Below are positions 31,317 through 41,309 of a stretch of 64,000 nt of DNA, in pieces. The notes beneath the pieces were generated by a model. That model worked only from the letters and a program-made list of their open reading frames with translations. It was not told the origin of the DNA and made no database searches. Position numbers and translations under genes: made by a program. The number at the start of each line of letters is the position of its first letter. The first letter of the stretch is position 1. This DNA comes from Prochlorococcus sp. AG-402-B05. Its GTDB lineage: Bacteria > Cyanobacteriota > Cyanobacteriia > PCC-6307 > Cyanobiaceae. The DNA is taken from the NCBI GenBank assembly GCA_003279635.1, contig QCHK01000003.1, positions 62,001 to 126,000 on the forward strand. Direction: 5' to 3'.

Positions 31317-33643
31317 CTTGACTTCAAAGATAAAGCATTAAGTACAACACTTATAGAGCTCAAAGCCATAAGTAAAGCCGCTAAGGGAGGAGATAGTAAT
31401 AAGCCAGAAGATGGTAAAAGTAATCCTGCAGCTACTGGTAAAGCAACTAAGTTGTATCCAAAGGCCCAAGCAAGATTTTGTTTTATTTTGACCATTGCTT
31501 GCTTTGATAGATTTAAAGCATTTGGAAGGGCTTCCAAGTTTTCTCCCAGCAGAACAAGATCAGCAGAATCTTGAGCGATTTGAGTTCCAGTTCCTATCGC
31601 TACGCCCAAGTCTGCAGCGGCAAGAGCTGGGGCATCATTAATTCCATCTCCTATCATCGCGACTAAACCATCATTTTTTAATAAGTTCAACTTATTAAGC
31701 TTGTCCGAGGGCAACATTTGCCATGTGATTTGTTTTGCACTAAACCCCAACTTTTCCCCTATGGATAAAACTGCTGAATCTCTATCGCCACTAAACAAAC
31801 TTAATGAAAAACCTCTTGAGCGTAATTTATTAATTGAAAATAAAGCGTCTTTTCTTATTTGGTCATCAATCAAGAAAAACCCTAATAATTTGTTCTCCAA
31901 AGCAACTGCAACTATTGATTGAGCTTTTCTTTTAGAAAGCTTGAAATTATTTTCAATCATTTCATTCCATTCAATTCCTTCACTTTTTATCCATTCGGGA
32001 GTTCCGACTCTTATAAGTCCTTCTAAATTATTAATTTTGCCAGTTAAGCCTTTACCTGGATATGTAGTTGACTTTGACACTTTTTCTAGTTTGATTTCTT
32101 TTTTATTTGCTTCTTGAATAATTGCTTGGGCCAGCGGATGTCGACTTTCTTGTTCAATGCTTGCCGCCAATTTGAGCATGAAATTTCTTTCTAACTCATC
32201 GTAATTCCAGCACCCAACAACTAAAGGCCTTCCAATCGTGAGTGTACCTGTTTTATCAAAAATAATTTGGCTTATTTTTGATGCCATTTCTATGACATCT
32301 CCACCCTTGAACAGCCAACCTCGTTTAGCAGCTTCCCCAGAAGCAACTGTTATTACCGTTGGCGTCGCAAGTCCTAGTGCACATGGACAGGCGACAACTA
32401 AAACAGCTATTGATAATTGAAATGAAAGCCCAATTGGTGTTTGAGCTGTATTCATTAAATGATCATGCAAGTTATGGCTATGCATGAAACCTGTATTAGA
32501 TGCCTCTAAAACTTCTGGCCATATCCTCGTCCCTATTTTCCACCAAAAAAGAAAAGTTACTAAAGCAAGAGTTGTTACCCCATAGCAAAACATACCTGCC
32601 ACCTTGTCTGCTAATCCCTGAATTGGTGCTTTTCTAGCTTGGGCTTCTTCAACTAAGCTTATTATCTTAGCTATTGCTGTCTCAGATCCAATTTTTTGAA
32701 CTTCTAAAGTAATTGTTGACTCTAAATTTAGGCTGCCAGAGGGAAGCTCGACGCCTGGTGTTGCTTCTAGAGGTAAAGATTCGCCAGTTAAGCTAGAAAT
32801 ATCTATTGCCGAATTTCCTTTTATAACTAAGCCATCTACTGGTACTCTATCCCCCGCTAATAATTGAATTTTTTCTCCAGGCCTTAGAGCACCTATTCTA
32901 ATTTCACGAATTTCGTTGTTTTCTAAAATTAGATTTGCTGTTTCGGGTTGTAATTTTGCTAGTTCTTTTAATGCTGTGCCAGTGTTGACTCGTGCTCTTT
33001 CTTCTAAAAAACGTCCTAATAAAACAAAGCCAAGCAGCATGACCGGTTCATTGAAAAAACATGGCCAGCCAACGGTCGGCCAAATTAAAGCAATTATGCT
33101 TGCTATGTAAGCACTCATCACACCAAGACTGACTAAGGTGTCCATAGTCGGTGTAAAAATAATTGCTGACTTTAGCCCTGCATCTAGGATTGATTTACCT
33201 GGGCCGAGTAAAGCATATGTTGCGAGTGCAGCATGAAAAGGTAATGAACCAATAAGTGGAAAAGATATTTGTTGACCCTCTACTAAATGTCCCAAACCTG
33301 AAAGGATTAATAATGAAGTAGCGATTATTAGTTGTCGCCATTTATTCCATAAATTCTGATTTTCATTTCTCTCAAACTCGGTATTTTTTGAAATTGTTTG
33401 ATTAGCTCTTTCCTTTGATGGAAAGCCCTTGGCTGTAAGAGTTTGTATTACATCGGCAAAAGAATTTTTAGGCTCTTTAATTTCTACAAAAGCCGTTTTT
33501 GTTACTAAATTAACGCTTGCATTATTTATGTTTGGGTGGCTTTTAAGTATTTTTTCAACTGCTTGTACACAACTTCCGCACTTCATTCCATCCACATCCA
33601 GCAGAATTGAATTTTTGCTTTGGGCAATCTTTTTATTGCTCAA
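31313..33643 (-). CDS. copA: Copper-type heavy-metal P1B ATPase
   Basis: 776 aa. One N-terminal metal-binding domain with GMKCGSC (residues 20-26), membrane CPC motif in VACPCALGLATPT, TGES actuator, DKTGTLTIG phosphorylation site and GDGINDAPAL hinge. The CPC motif indicates Cu(I) (or Ag). In cyanobacteria such pumps (CtaA/PacS) supply plastocyanin and cytochrome oxidase or export excess copper; which of the two is not decided here. Head of the copA-tmk-holB run. Confidence 0.9.
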   Translation of the reverse strand: MSNKKIAQSKNSILLDVDGMKCGSCVQAVEKILKSHPNINNASVNLVTKTAFVEIKEPKNSFADVIQTLTAKGFPSKERANQTISKNTEFERNENQNLWNKWRQLIIATSLLILSGLGHLVEGQQISFPLIGSLPFHAALATYALLGPGKSILDAGLKSAIIFTPTMDTLVSLGVMSAYIASIIALIWPTVGWPCFFNEPVMLLGFVLLGRFLEERARVNTGTALKELAKLQPETANLILENNEIREIRIGALRPGEKIQLLAGDRVPVDGLVIKGNSAIDISSLTGESLPLEATPGVELPSGSLNLESTITLEVQKIGSETAIAKIISLVEEAQARKAPIQGLADKVAGMFCYGVTTLALVTFLFWWKIGTRIWPEVLEASNTGFMHSHNLHDHLMNTAQTPIGLSFQLSIAVLVVACPCALGLATPTVITVASGEAAKRGWLFKGGDVIEMASKISQIIFDKTGTLTIGRPLVVGCWNYDELERNFMLKLAASIEQESRHPLAQAIIQEANKKEIKLEKVSKSTTYPGKGLTGKINNLEGLIRVGTPEWIKSEGIEWNEMIENNFKLSKRKAQSIVAVALENKLLGFFLIDDQIRKDALFSINKLRSRGFSLSLFSGDRDSAVLSIGEKLGFSAKQITWQMLPSDKLNKLNLLKNDGLVAMIGDGINDAPALAAADLGVAIGTGTQIAQDSADLVLLGENLEALPNALNLSKQAMVKIKQNLAWAFGYNLVALPVAAGLLLPSSGLLLSPPLAALLMALSSISVVLNALSLKSR

Positions 33644-33803
33644 GGGAATATAAATTTTGGATACTTATTCTAAATTTAATAAATTAAAAGCATGTTGCAT
33701 TTATTTAATGATTTATTAATACATAAAAGTTAGTTTCATTGTTTCTATACATTTTTTTATTTTCAGACAGGATAGAATGATATGTATTGATATTTGTTCA
33801 ATC

Positions 33804-34325
33804 GTGCCTAGAAGTCAAAACAAGGACAATTTTCTTGATAAGGCCTTCACGAAGATGGCTGAAGGAATAGTAAAAGTAATGCCAATCGACTCCAAGGAAA
33901 AAGAAGCCTATCTTTACTACAGAAAAGGTTTGGCAGCTCAAAATGATGGAGATTATTCAGAGGCTCTGGAGTATTACGAAGAGAGCTTAAAACTTGAGGA
34001 CAACCAAGTTGATAGAGGAGAGACATTAAAAAATATGGCAATAATTTATATGAGTAATGGAGACGAAGAGAGAGCAATAAATACATATAAAAAAGCTTTG
34101 GGACAAAATCCTAAACAGCCATCTTGCTTGAAAAATATGGGATTAATTTATGAAAAAAGAGGAAGAATGGCTCAAAGAAATGGTAATCAAGATGAGTGTG
34201 ATATTTGGTTCGATCAGGCGGCTGAAGTTTGGAGTAAAGCTGTTCGTTTATACCCAGGAGGATATTTAGATATAGAAAACTGGCTGAAAACTACAGGTAG
34301 AGGAAATGTTGATGTTTATTTATAA
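33804..34325 (+). CDS. ycf3: Photosystem I assembly protein Ycf3
   Basis: 173 aa from GTG 33804 ([20 protein letters not shown]), the conserved Ycf3 start; the upstream ATG at 33777 adds nine non-conserved residues. Tetratricopeptide repeats ([40 protein letters not shown] and [13 protein letters not shown]) and the end [11 protein letters not shown] identify it. Ycf3 helps assemble PsaA/PsaB in the thylakoid. Convergent with radA. Confidence 0.93.
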   Translation: MPRSQNKDNFLDKAFTKMAEGIVKVMPIDSKEKEAYLYYRKGLAAQNDGDYSEALEYYEESLKLEDNQVDRGETLKNMAIIYMSNGDEERAINTYKKALGQNPKQPSCLKNMGLIYEKRGRMAQRNGNQDECDIWFDQAAEVWSKAVRLYPGGYLDIENWLKTTGRGNVDVYL

Positions 34326-34341
34326 GTAAGTAAAACTTGGA

Positions 34342-35721
34342 TTAAATATTATTTAAAGCATAGATTAAAGCTTGATTAATATTAGAAGCTTTTAATATTT
34401 TTAGTTTTTGATTCGTTTCAAACTCACTTGTATCTATTCCATATGGGATAATTAATTTCTGATATCCCAGTCTTATAACCTCATGAATTCTTTGTTGCAT
34501 TTGTCTGACTAATCTTAATTGACCAGCTAAACCTATTTCTCCTATAAAAATTACACCTTCTTCAAGTTCAATATCTTTATAGCTAGAAACTATTGCAGCA
34601 GCTATTCCTAAATCAGCCCCAGGTTCTTCTACTTCTAACCCCCCAGCCACAGCTAGATAACAGTCATATCTTGAGAGTGAAAGATTCATGTTTTTTTCTA
34701 AAACTGCCAAGATTTGATGAAGCCTGTTTATCTCAATACCAGTTGTGGTTCTTCTTGGACTTGCGTAACTCGTGGGATTTAAAAGTGCTTGTATATCTAT
34801 GGCTAATGGTCTTGTTCCCTCACAAGTAATAATTGTTGAAATCCCAGGTGCAGAGGTTTTGCTTAAAAATAATTCACTTGGATTAGATACCTCGGATAAT
34901 CCATCTGCTTGCATTTCAAAGACTCCAAGCTCAGAAGTGGCACCAAAGCGATTTTTCACCCCTCTTAGAAGCCTGTGAGAGGCGAATCGATCGCCCTCAA
35001 ACGTAAGCACTGCATCCACAAGATGCTCGAGAACTTTTGGTCCGGCTAACATTCCATCCTTCGTTACGTGCCCGATGATCAAAAGAGATATGTTTTGTCG
35101 CTTAGCAATTTGCTGTAAAGCTGCTGAACATTCTCTAACTTGGGCTACTGAGCCTGGGGAACTTGATAAATTTTGATCATGCAAAGCTTGAATACTATCA
35201 ATCACTGCAACGTCAGGTTTTAAATGATCAAGCTCTTTAATAACTAGCTCTAGATCTGTTTCTGCGAGTAAATGAAGATTGGACTCAGCATCCTCAATTC
35301 GATTCCATCTAAGTTTTACTTGTTGTGCAGATTCTTCAGCCGCCACATAAAGGACTGATCGTTGATGAGCCATTTCAGTCGCACTTTGCAAAATAAGAGT
35401 GCTTTTCCCAATACCTGGGTCTCCACCAATTAATACAAGTGATCCAGGCACTAAGCCACCTCCAAGTACCCTGTCTAATTCCTCATATCCACTTGAAATG
35501 CGTTCAACAATTTGTTTTTTTGTTTGGCTTATTAGTTCTGAACGATAGGGAGATTTTTCCTTAGGAGAATTAATCTTTGTGTAAATAGATTTATCTGATT
35601 TTTGATTAATTTTTTCTTCTATTATTGAGTTCCATTCTCCACAATTATTGCAGCGACCAAAGAATTGTCTGGTTTGAGCACCGCAACTTTGACAGATATA
35701 AATAGAGACAGAACGAGACAC
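34342..35721 (-). CDS. radA: DNA repair protein RadA
   Basis: 459 aa. N-terminal C4 zinc finger (C10, C13, C24, C27), RecA-like ATPase with Walker A GGDPGIGKST (about 100) and the RadA-specific KNRFG box, then a C-terminal Lon-protease-like domain. RadA promotes branch migration in recombination. Divergent from rpaB with a 107-nt gap. Confidence 0.95.
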   Translation of the reverse strand: MSRSVSIYICQSCGAQTRQFFGRCNNCGEWNSIIEEKINQKSDKSIYTKINSPKEKSPYRSELISQTKKQIVERISSGYEELDRVLGGGLVPGSLVLIGGDPGIGKSTLILQSATEMAHQRSVLYVAAEESAQQVKLRWNRIEDAESNLHLLAETDLELVIKELDHLKPDVAVIDSIQALHDQNLSSSPGSVAQVRECSAALQQIAKRQNISLLIIGHVTKDGMLAGPKVLEHLVDAVLTFEGDRFASHRLLRGVKNRFGATSELGVFEMQADGLSEVSNPSELFLSKTSAPGISTIITCEGTRPLAIDIQALLNPTSYASPRRTTTGIEINRLHQILAVLEKNMNLSLSRYDCYLAVAGGLEVEEPGADLGIAAAIVSSYKDIELEEGVIFIGEIGLAGQLRLVRQMQQRIHEVIRLGYQKLIIPYGIDTSEFETNQKLKILKASNINQALIYALNNI

Positions 35722-35828
35722 TTATTTGTAAAAAGGAAGTTGGCTGTAGTTGAATAAAGATAGTGATCTTTAAATGTTGGTGAACCTTCGCTTAAGATCT
35801 TGTCGCAGCCGCCAAAGCTAAGGAACAA

Positions 35829-36575
35829 ATGACGGCCACAAGTCCCTCAAAGGAAACCATCCTCGTAGCTGATGATGAGGCAAGTATTAGGAGGATCCTA
35901 GAAACTCGCCTATCCATGATTGGCTATCAGGTAGTTACTGCTTGTGATGGAAATGAAGCTTTGGATCTTTTCAGGAATTGTGAGCCTGATTTGGTTGTAC
36001 TCGATGTCATGATGCCTAAGTTAGATGGATATGGAGTTTGCCAGGAACTACGAAAGGAATCAGATGTTCCAATAGTCATGCTTACAGCATTGGGAGATGT
36101 CGCAGATAGAATTACTGGACTAGAGCTAGGTGCTGATGATTATGTTGTTAAACCATTTAGCCCCAAAGAATTAGAAGCTAGGATCAGATGTGTATTGAGA
36201 AGAGTAGAGAAAGAACAAATAGCAGGACTACCTAATTCAGGTGTCATTGCTGTGATGAATTTAAAGATTGATACAAATAAGCGTCAGGTTTACAGAAACG
36301 ATGAACGAATTCGATTAACAGGTATGGAATTTAGTCTTTTAGAACTGTTGGTCAGTCGTTCAGGAGAACCTTTTAGTCGAGGTGAGATTCTAAAAGAAGT
36401 TTGGGGATATACCCCTGAAAGACATGTTGATACGAGAGTAGTTGATGTTCATATTTCTAGACTTAGATCAAAACTTGAGGATGATCCTGCAAATCCAGAA
36501 CTAATACTTACTGCAAGAGGAACAGGTTATCTTTTTCAAAGAATTGTTGACTCTATGATTCCTGAAGGATCATAA
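35829..36575 (+). CDS. rpaB: OmpR-family response regulator RpaB
   Basis: 248 aa. Receiver with Asp59 (LVVLDVMMP) and VVKPFSPKELEARI; winged-helix domain with [20 protein letters not shown] and TARGTGYLF. This pattern is RpaB, the essential high-light/redox regulator that binds HLR1 sites and is paired with NblS. It starts the rpaB-plsX-fabH-fabD-plsC block, with plsX 5 nt after its stop, so light signalling and lipid initiation may be co-transcribed. Confidence 0.92.
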   Translation: MTATSPSKETILVADDEASIRRILETRLSMIGYQVVTACDGNEALDLFRNCEPDLVVLDVMMPKLDGYGVCQELRKESDVPIVMLTALGDVADRITGLELGADDYVVKPFSPKELEARIRCVLRRVEKEQIAGLPNSGVIAVMNLKIDTNKRQVYRNDERIRLTGMEFSLLELLVSRSGEPFSRGEILKEVWGYTPERHVDTRVVDVHISRLRSKLEDDPANPELILTARGTGYLFQRIVDSMIPEGS

Positions 36576-36580
36576 AATAA

Positions 36581-37897
36581 GTGGAAAAAAATCACCAAAA
36601 TAATAAAACAAATCGTTCTAAAGCAATTAGACGACTGGTGATTTGGTATCGCCGAAGCTCAGCTGTAACAAGTCTTGTTGATACTGCGGCAAGCTCAGCC
36701 ACAGCAGCAACTAATGTCGCAGGAACAGTTGTTTCTAATGCTGGTTCCGTTGTTACCAGTGCTGGATCAATTGCTAGAAGTACATTAGAACCGTTTGTGT
36801 TTGATCCCCTTAGAAGGCTCCAAGGTGGAGGAAATACGGATGATAAAAATGCCATTCAAGATTCCGAAAGAATTTGGGTCGCTGTCGATGGAATGGGAGG
36901 AGATTATGCACCTGGAGCAATTCTTGATGGGTGTTTGAAATCTTTGTCTCTTCTTCCATTGAAAATTAAATTTGTAGGTGAAATTGAGCAAGTAGAAAAA
37001 GCAGCGATTGAATTTGGCTTAAAAGAATCTCTAGACAAAGCAATTGAAGATGGAAAATTTCAATTAATTTCTAGTGGTCTCTCAGTTGGCATGGATGAAG
37101 AAGCTACTGCAGTGCGTAAAAAAAAGGATGCGAGCATAAATATTGCAATGAAATTGGTTAGAGAAGGAAAAGCTATGGGTGTCTATTCAGCTGGGAACTC
37201 TGGAGCAATGATGGCTTCAGCTATTTTTAAATTGGGACGTCTACAAGGAATTGATCGTCCAGCAATTGGAGCATTATTCCCAACTAAAGACCCTGGTCAA
37301 CCTGTATTGGTTTTAGATGTTGGAGCAAATATGGATTGCAAACCAACCTACTTGCATCAATTTGCCCTCCTTGGAAATATCTACAGTCGAGATGTTTTGC
37401 AGGTAGATAAGCCAAGAATAGGATTATTGAATATTGGTGAAGAATCTTGTAAGGGTAATGATCTTTCTCTAGCAACTTACAAACTTTTAAACGAGGAAGA
37501 ACGTTTTTGCTTTTCTGGAAATTGTGAAGGGCGAGATGTTTTATCAGGCGATTTTGATGTTGTGGTTTGTGATGGATTTACAGGAAACGTTTTGCTTAAA
37601 TTTTTAGAATCAGTAGGAAGCGTTCTTTTGGGAGTTTTGAGAGCTGAGTTGCCGAGAGGAAGAAGAGGCAAAGTTGGTTCTGCTTTTTTAAGAAATAATT
37701 TAAAACGAATAAAGAAACGCTTAGATCATGCCGAACATGGCGGGGCCTTACTTCTAGGAATAAATGGAATTTGTGTAATTGGTCACGGAGGAAGTAAAGC
37801 TCTATCCGTTTTAAGTGCTTTAAGAGTTATGCATTCAGCTGCAAGCCACGGAGTAATGGATGATTTAGCGGATTTAAATAAACCCCAGATGTCTTAA
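36581..37897 (+). CDS. plsX: Phosphate acyltransferase PlsX with a long N-terminal extension
   Basis: 438 aa from GTG 36581; the canonical PlsX core begins only near residue 93 (IWVAVDGMGGDYAPGA) and includes DVGANMDCKP and VVCDGFTGNVLLK. PlsX makes acyl-phosphate from acyl-ACP for glycerolipid synthesis. The first about 90 residues carry a basic start and an Ala/Val/Thr/Ser-rich amphipathic stretch (SSATAATNVAGTVVSNAGS), perhaps a membrane contact. It lies 5 nt after rpaB and 60 nt before fabH. Confidence 0.92.
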   Translation: MEKNHQNNKTNRSKAIRRLVIWYRRSSAVTSLVDTAASSATAATNVAGTVVSNAGSVVTSAGSIARSTLEPFVFDPLRRLQGGGNTDDKNAIQDSERIWVAVDGMGGDYAPGAILDGCLKSLSLLPLKIKFVGEIEQVEKAAIEFGLKESLDKAIEDGKFQLISSGLSVGMDEEATAVRKKKDASINIAMKLVREGKAMGVYSAGNSGAMMASAIFKLGRLQGIDRPAIGALFPTKDPGQPVLVLDVGANMDCKPTYLHQFALLGNIYSRDVLQVDKPRIGLLNIGEESCKGNDLSLATYKLLNEEERFCFSGNCEGRDVLSGDFDVVVCDGFTGNVLLKFLESVGSVLLGVLRAELPRGRRGKVGSAFLRNNLKRIKKRLDHAEHGGALLLGINGICVIGHGGSKALSVLSALRVMHSAASHGVMDDLADLNKPQMS

Positions 37898-37957
37898 GGT
37901 CTGATTAGAACTGTCCTACCATGTGATTGACTTATCAAATGAGAGCTTTTTTTAGAT

Positions 37958-38974
37958 TTGATTAGCAATTCTCAATGGGACTCAGGAATATCTTTTGTGG
38001 GGTGCGGAAGCGCTACCCCTCAAAAGGTAATTAGTAATCATCAACTTGGTCAGAGAGTGGATACTAATGATGAGTGGATTCAAAGTAGAACTGGTATTGG
38101 CGAAAGAAGGGTTATTGGAGACCATGAGTCTTTAATGGATTTAGCTACTGATGCAGCACTAAATGCAGTTGAAATGGCTAATTGGGATGTGAAAACTATC
38201 GATTTGATAATTCTTGCAACATCTACTCCAGAAGATTTGTTTGGCTCGGCGCCTAAAATTCAATCAAATTTGGGTGCTTCCAATGCATTTGCTTTTGATT
38301 TAACTGCTGCTTGCAGTGGTTTTTTATTTGCGTTGGTAACTGCATCACAATATTTAGCTTCTGGATCTATAAAAAGAGCTGTTGTGATTGGAGCAGACCA
38401 ATTATCAAAATGGGTGGATTGGGATGACAGAAAGACGTGTGTTTTGTTTGGAGATGGAGCAGGAGCAGTAGCTCTTGAGAGCTCTGGTGATCAAAGTGGC
38501 TTGATTGGATACGATTTGAAGTCTGATGGAAGTAAAGGAGGTTGCTTAAATCTTGCTCAATCAAATATTTTTTTAGATTTGGTTCAAGGAGCTTCGCATC
38601 AAAAAGGGGAATATTTGCCAATCAAAATGGAGGGAAAGGAGGTTTACAAGTTTGCAGTTAAAGAAGTTCCAATTATTCTTGGAGAAATCTTAGAAAAATA
38701 TCAAATTAAGTCTGAGAATATAGATTGGCTCTTATTGCACCAAGCTAATCAAAGGATTCTTGATGCTGTAGCCTCAAGATTTTCAATACCAACAGAAAAA
38801 GTGCTTTCAAATTTGAAACATTATGGGAACACCTCAGCAGCAACGATTCCATTGATGCTTGATGAAGCAGTTAGAGATAATAGGATTAAATCAGGAGATT
38901 TAATAGCATGTAGTGGATTTGGTGCTGGCTTGAGTTGGGGAGCTGCTTTGTTTTATTGGCATGGTCCCCATTAA
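37958..38974 (+). CDS. fabH: Beta-ketoacyl-ACP synthase III
   Basis: 338 aa from TTG 37958 (no ATG is available near the conserved start). Catalytic Cys119 in TAACSGF, His in LLLHQANQRI and Asn in HYGNTSAATIP form the KAS III triad. It condenses acetyl-CoA with malonyl-ACP to start fatty-acid synthesis. It sits between plsX and fabD in the lipid block. Confidence 0.95.
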   Translation: MISNSQWDSGISFVGCGSATPQKVISNHQLGQRVDTNDEWIQSRTGIGERRVIGDHESLMDLATDAALNAVEMANWDVKTIDLIILATSTPEDLFGSAPKIQSNLGASNAFAFDLTAACSGFLFALVTASQYLASGSIKRAVVIGADQLSKWVDWDDRKTCVLFGDGAGAVALESSGDQSGLIGYDLKSDGSKGGCLNLAQSNIFLDLVQGASHQKGEYLPIKMEGKEVYKFAVKEVPIILGEILEKYQIKSENIDWLLLHQANQRILDAVASRFSIPTEKVLSNLKHYGNTSAATIPLMLDEAVRDNRIKSGDLIACSGFGAGLSWGAALFYWHGPH

Positions 38975-39001
38975 GCTGTTTAACAATTAATCTAGAAAAT
39001 T

Positions 39002-39898
39002 ATGACTATTGCCTGGGTCTTTCCTGGACAAGGCTCTCAAAAATTGGGAATGGCAAATTCGTTACTAGATTTGCCTGGTTCGAGAGATAGATTTGAATTG
39101 GCATCTCAAATTCTTGGAAGAGATCTGTGGAAAATTTGTTGTGGCGAAGGGCTTCCAAACGAAGAAATATATGATTTAAACGATACGAGAAATACTCAAC
39201 CTGCTCTTTTTGTTGTTGAGTCACTATTGGTTGATGATTTAAAAAGACAAGAAAGAGAGACCAAAATAATTGCAGGACACAGTCTAGGAGAGATAGTTGG
39301 TCTTTATTCAGCAGATGTTTTAGATGCGAAGACGGCGTTATTGCTATTAAAGAAAAGATCAGAATTGATGGCAGCTGCAGGAGGAGGAGCAATGATTGCT
39401 GTTTTGGGTTTTGATCGAAATGAATTAGACGATTTGATTAGAGAAACTGAGGGGGCTGCAATAGCTAATGATAATAGTGAATCTCAAGTTGTTTTATCTG
39501 GTTCTCCAGAAGCAGTGAGGAAAGTGGCTGAAAATTTAAAATGTAAAAGAGCAATTCCTTTACAAGTTTCAGGTGCTTTTCACTCCGAATTTATGACTGA
39601 AGCCTCTCATAGTTTTGCTGAAGAACTTGATCACGTAACTTTTCAAGATGCTCAAATTCCAGTTCTTAGCAATGTTGATCCTACTCCAGCTGTAAATGGT
39701 GACATATTGAAGGATCGCCTAAGGAGACAAATGACTACTGGAGTTAGGTGGCGAGAGATTATGCATCAAATGCAAAATGAAGGAATAACGACAATGGTCG
39801 AGATTGGACCTGGAAATGTGCTCAGTGGTCTTGCTAAACGATCAATGAAAGGTGTACTGACAAGTCAAATATCAAATTCAAGTGATTTGGGCTATTGA
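39002..39898 (+). CDS. fabD: Malonyl-CoA:ACP transacylase
   Basis: 298 aa. N-terminal FPGQGSQ (7-13), active Ser94 in AGHSLGE and His in GAFHSEFM near 195. It loads malonyl groups on acyl carrier protein. Stop at 39898 overlaps the TTG of plsC by 4 nt. Confidence 0.95.
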   Translation: MTIAWVFPGQGSQKLGMANSLLDLPGSRDRFELASQILGRDLWKICCGEGLPNEEIYDLNDTRNTQPALFVVESLLVDDLKRQERETKIIAGHSLGEIVGLYSADVLDAKTALLLLKKRSELMAAAGGGAMIAVLGFDRNELDDLIRETEGAAIANDNSESQVVLSGSPEAVRKVAENLKCKRAIPLQVSGAFHSEFMTEASHSFAEELDHVTFQDAQIPVLSNVDPTPAVNGDILKDRLRRQMTTGVRWREIMHQMQNEGITTMVEIGPGNVLSGLAKRSMKGVLTSQISNSSDLGY

Positions 39899-40572
39899 TT
39901 TTGAAACAATCTAGAGTCGCTACTGGAGTTGAAAAAATCTATAAAAATAGACCTCGACAAAGTTTTGTTTATGGTTGCGTCAGTTATTTATTCGCTTTTC
40001 CTATTTTTCGTTTTTTGTTTAGAGGTAAAACAATTGGGATTTCGAATTTACCCAAGACAGGAGGGGTTGTAGTTGTTTCTAATCATGGTTCTCATCTGGA
40101 CCCCCCGATTTTGGGCCATGCTTTAGGCAGACCAGTAGCTTTCATGGCAAAAGCTGAACTTTTCAAGGTGCCCATATTGTCATTCATAATTTTTTGTTGT
40201 GGTGCCTATCCAGTCAAGAGAGGATCTGGAGATAGAGAGGCAATAAGAAATGCCTCTAATCGATTAATCGAAGGTTGGGCTACAGGTGTGTTTTTGGATG
40301 GAACTAGACAAGCAAATGGAAGAGTTAATGATCCTAAACCAGGAGCTGCTCTCCTAGCTGCGAGGACAGGTGCCCCTATTCTTCCTGTGGCAATAGTAAA
40401 TAGTCATAGAGCTTTCCCAAAAGGATCTCTTCTTCCCAGACTTGTACCTATTCATTTAAGAGTTGGTGAATTAATTCAACCCCCTAAAACAAAGAAACGA
40501 GAAGATTTAATATCAACAACTAAAGCAATTCAAATATCTATAAATTTAATGTTGGATAAAGGCCTAATATAG
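39895..40572 (+). CDS. plsC: 1-acyl-sn-glycerol-3-phosphate acyltransferase (PlsC family)
   Basis: 225 aa from TTG 39895. Acyltransferase motif NHGSHLDPP (H-x4-D), then FLDGTRQANGRVND (an EGTRS-like glycerophosphate site with E replaced by D) and PGAALLAARTGAPILPVAI. It adds the second acyl chain to give phosphatidic acid. Last gene of the plsX-fabH-fabD-plsC block. Confidence 0.9.
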   Translation: MILKQSRVATGVEKIYKNRPRQSFVYGCVSYLFAFPIFRFLFRGKTIGISNLPKTGGVVVVSNHGSHLDPPILGHALGRPVAFMAKAELFKVPILSFIIFCCGAYPVKRGSGDREAIRNASNRLIEGWATGVFLDGTRQANGRVNDPKPGAALLAARTGAPILPVAIVNSHRAFPKGSLLPRLVPIHLRVGELIQPPKTKKREDLISTTKAIQISINLMLDKGLI

Positions 40573-40629
40573 AATAGCTGAAATTAAGTTATTTCTAAAA
40601 GATTAGAAAATATTTGAACTTATGAAGTT

Positions 40630-41292
40630 TTATTTTTGATTATCGATTGGTGAAGTTGGATAGATGGGTAAGATTGTTCTCCAATTAGAATGAAAGTTTG
40701 ATTTTTGACAATATTCAGAAAAATTTATCAATGAAATAATATCTTTTTCTATATTATTTGAAGCCTTAATTGATGGATTTATTTCTTTTTCATTGCTTAT
40801 TAATTGTGGAGAAATTATTTCACTAAATTCATAAAAATCTGACTCTTGGTGAATTTTAATTAGTTCGTATTTACCAGCTATAATTCCTCTGCGTGGCAAG
40901 TCATCTTTTATCCAAAATGGATTAAAAATTTGATTTTGATCAAGATATTTGTAAAGTCTTGGAGCCATTAAATGAAAGGAACTCATCGAATCGAGTGAAC
41001 AATCAATTTGCTGAGCAATTGTTCTAGCCATTGAAATAGTTAATCTTGTGCTGGTATAACTTCCTGGACCTTTTGCTACTGAAATTCGAATTATTTGCTT
41101 CCAAAATTTTCTTGGAAGAATTGTTTCTATACAACTAAACAATTTATTTGATAATGCGCGACCAATATTGAATACTTCGCTTTTTATTATTGTTTCTTGA
41201 CTCTCTATATCCTTTACTGCAATCCCAAAAGACTCTGATGTGCTATGTAAGGCTAATAAATAACTTGATTTAGATCTGTAGAAATTTTGCAA
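40630..41292 (-). CDS. tsaB: tRNA threonylcarbamoyladenosine biosynthesis protein TsaB
   Basis: 220 aa. The N-terminal LLALHSTSESFGIAV and the family GPGSYTSTRLT motif (GPGSFTGLR-like) identify TsaB, the TsaD partner needed for t6A37 in tRNAs reading ANN codons. The C-terminal half is shorter and more divergent than in E. coli, as usual in cyanobacteria. 17 nt downstream of ycf34. Confidence 0.82.
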   Translation of the reverse strand: MQNFYRSKSSYLLALHSTSESFGIAVKDIESQETIIKSEVFNIGRALSNKLFSCIETILPRKFWKQIIRISVAKGPGSYTSTRLTISMARTIAQQIDCSLDSMSSFHLMAPRLYKYLDQNQIFNPFWIKDDLPRRGIIAGKYELIKIHQESDFYEFSEIISPQLISNEKEINPSIKASNNIEKDIISLINFSEYCQKSNFHSNWRTILPIYPTSPIDNQK

Positions 41293-41309
41293 TTAATTTA
41301 CTGTAACTA

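Noticed and set aside
39006-39392. 128-codon minus frame opposite fabD
   Set aside because: Antisense shadow of fabD, Leu/Gln-rich, no start context.
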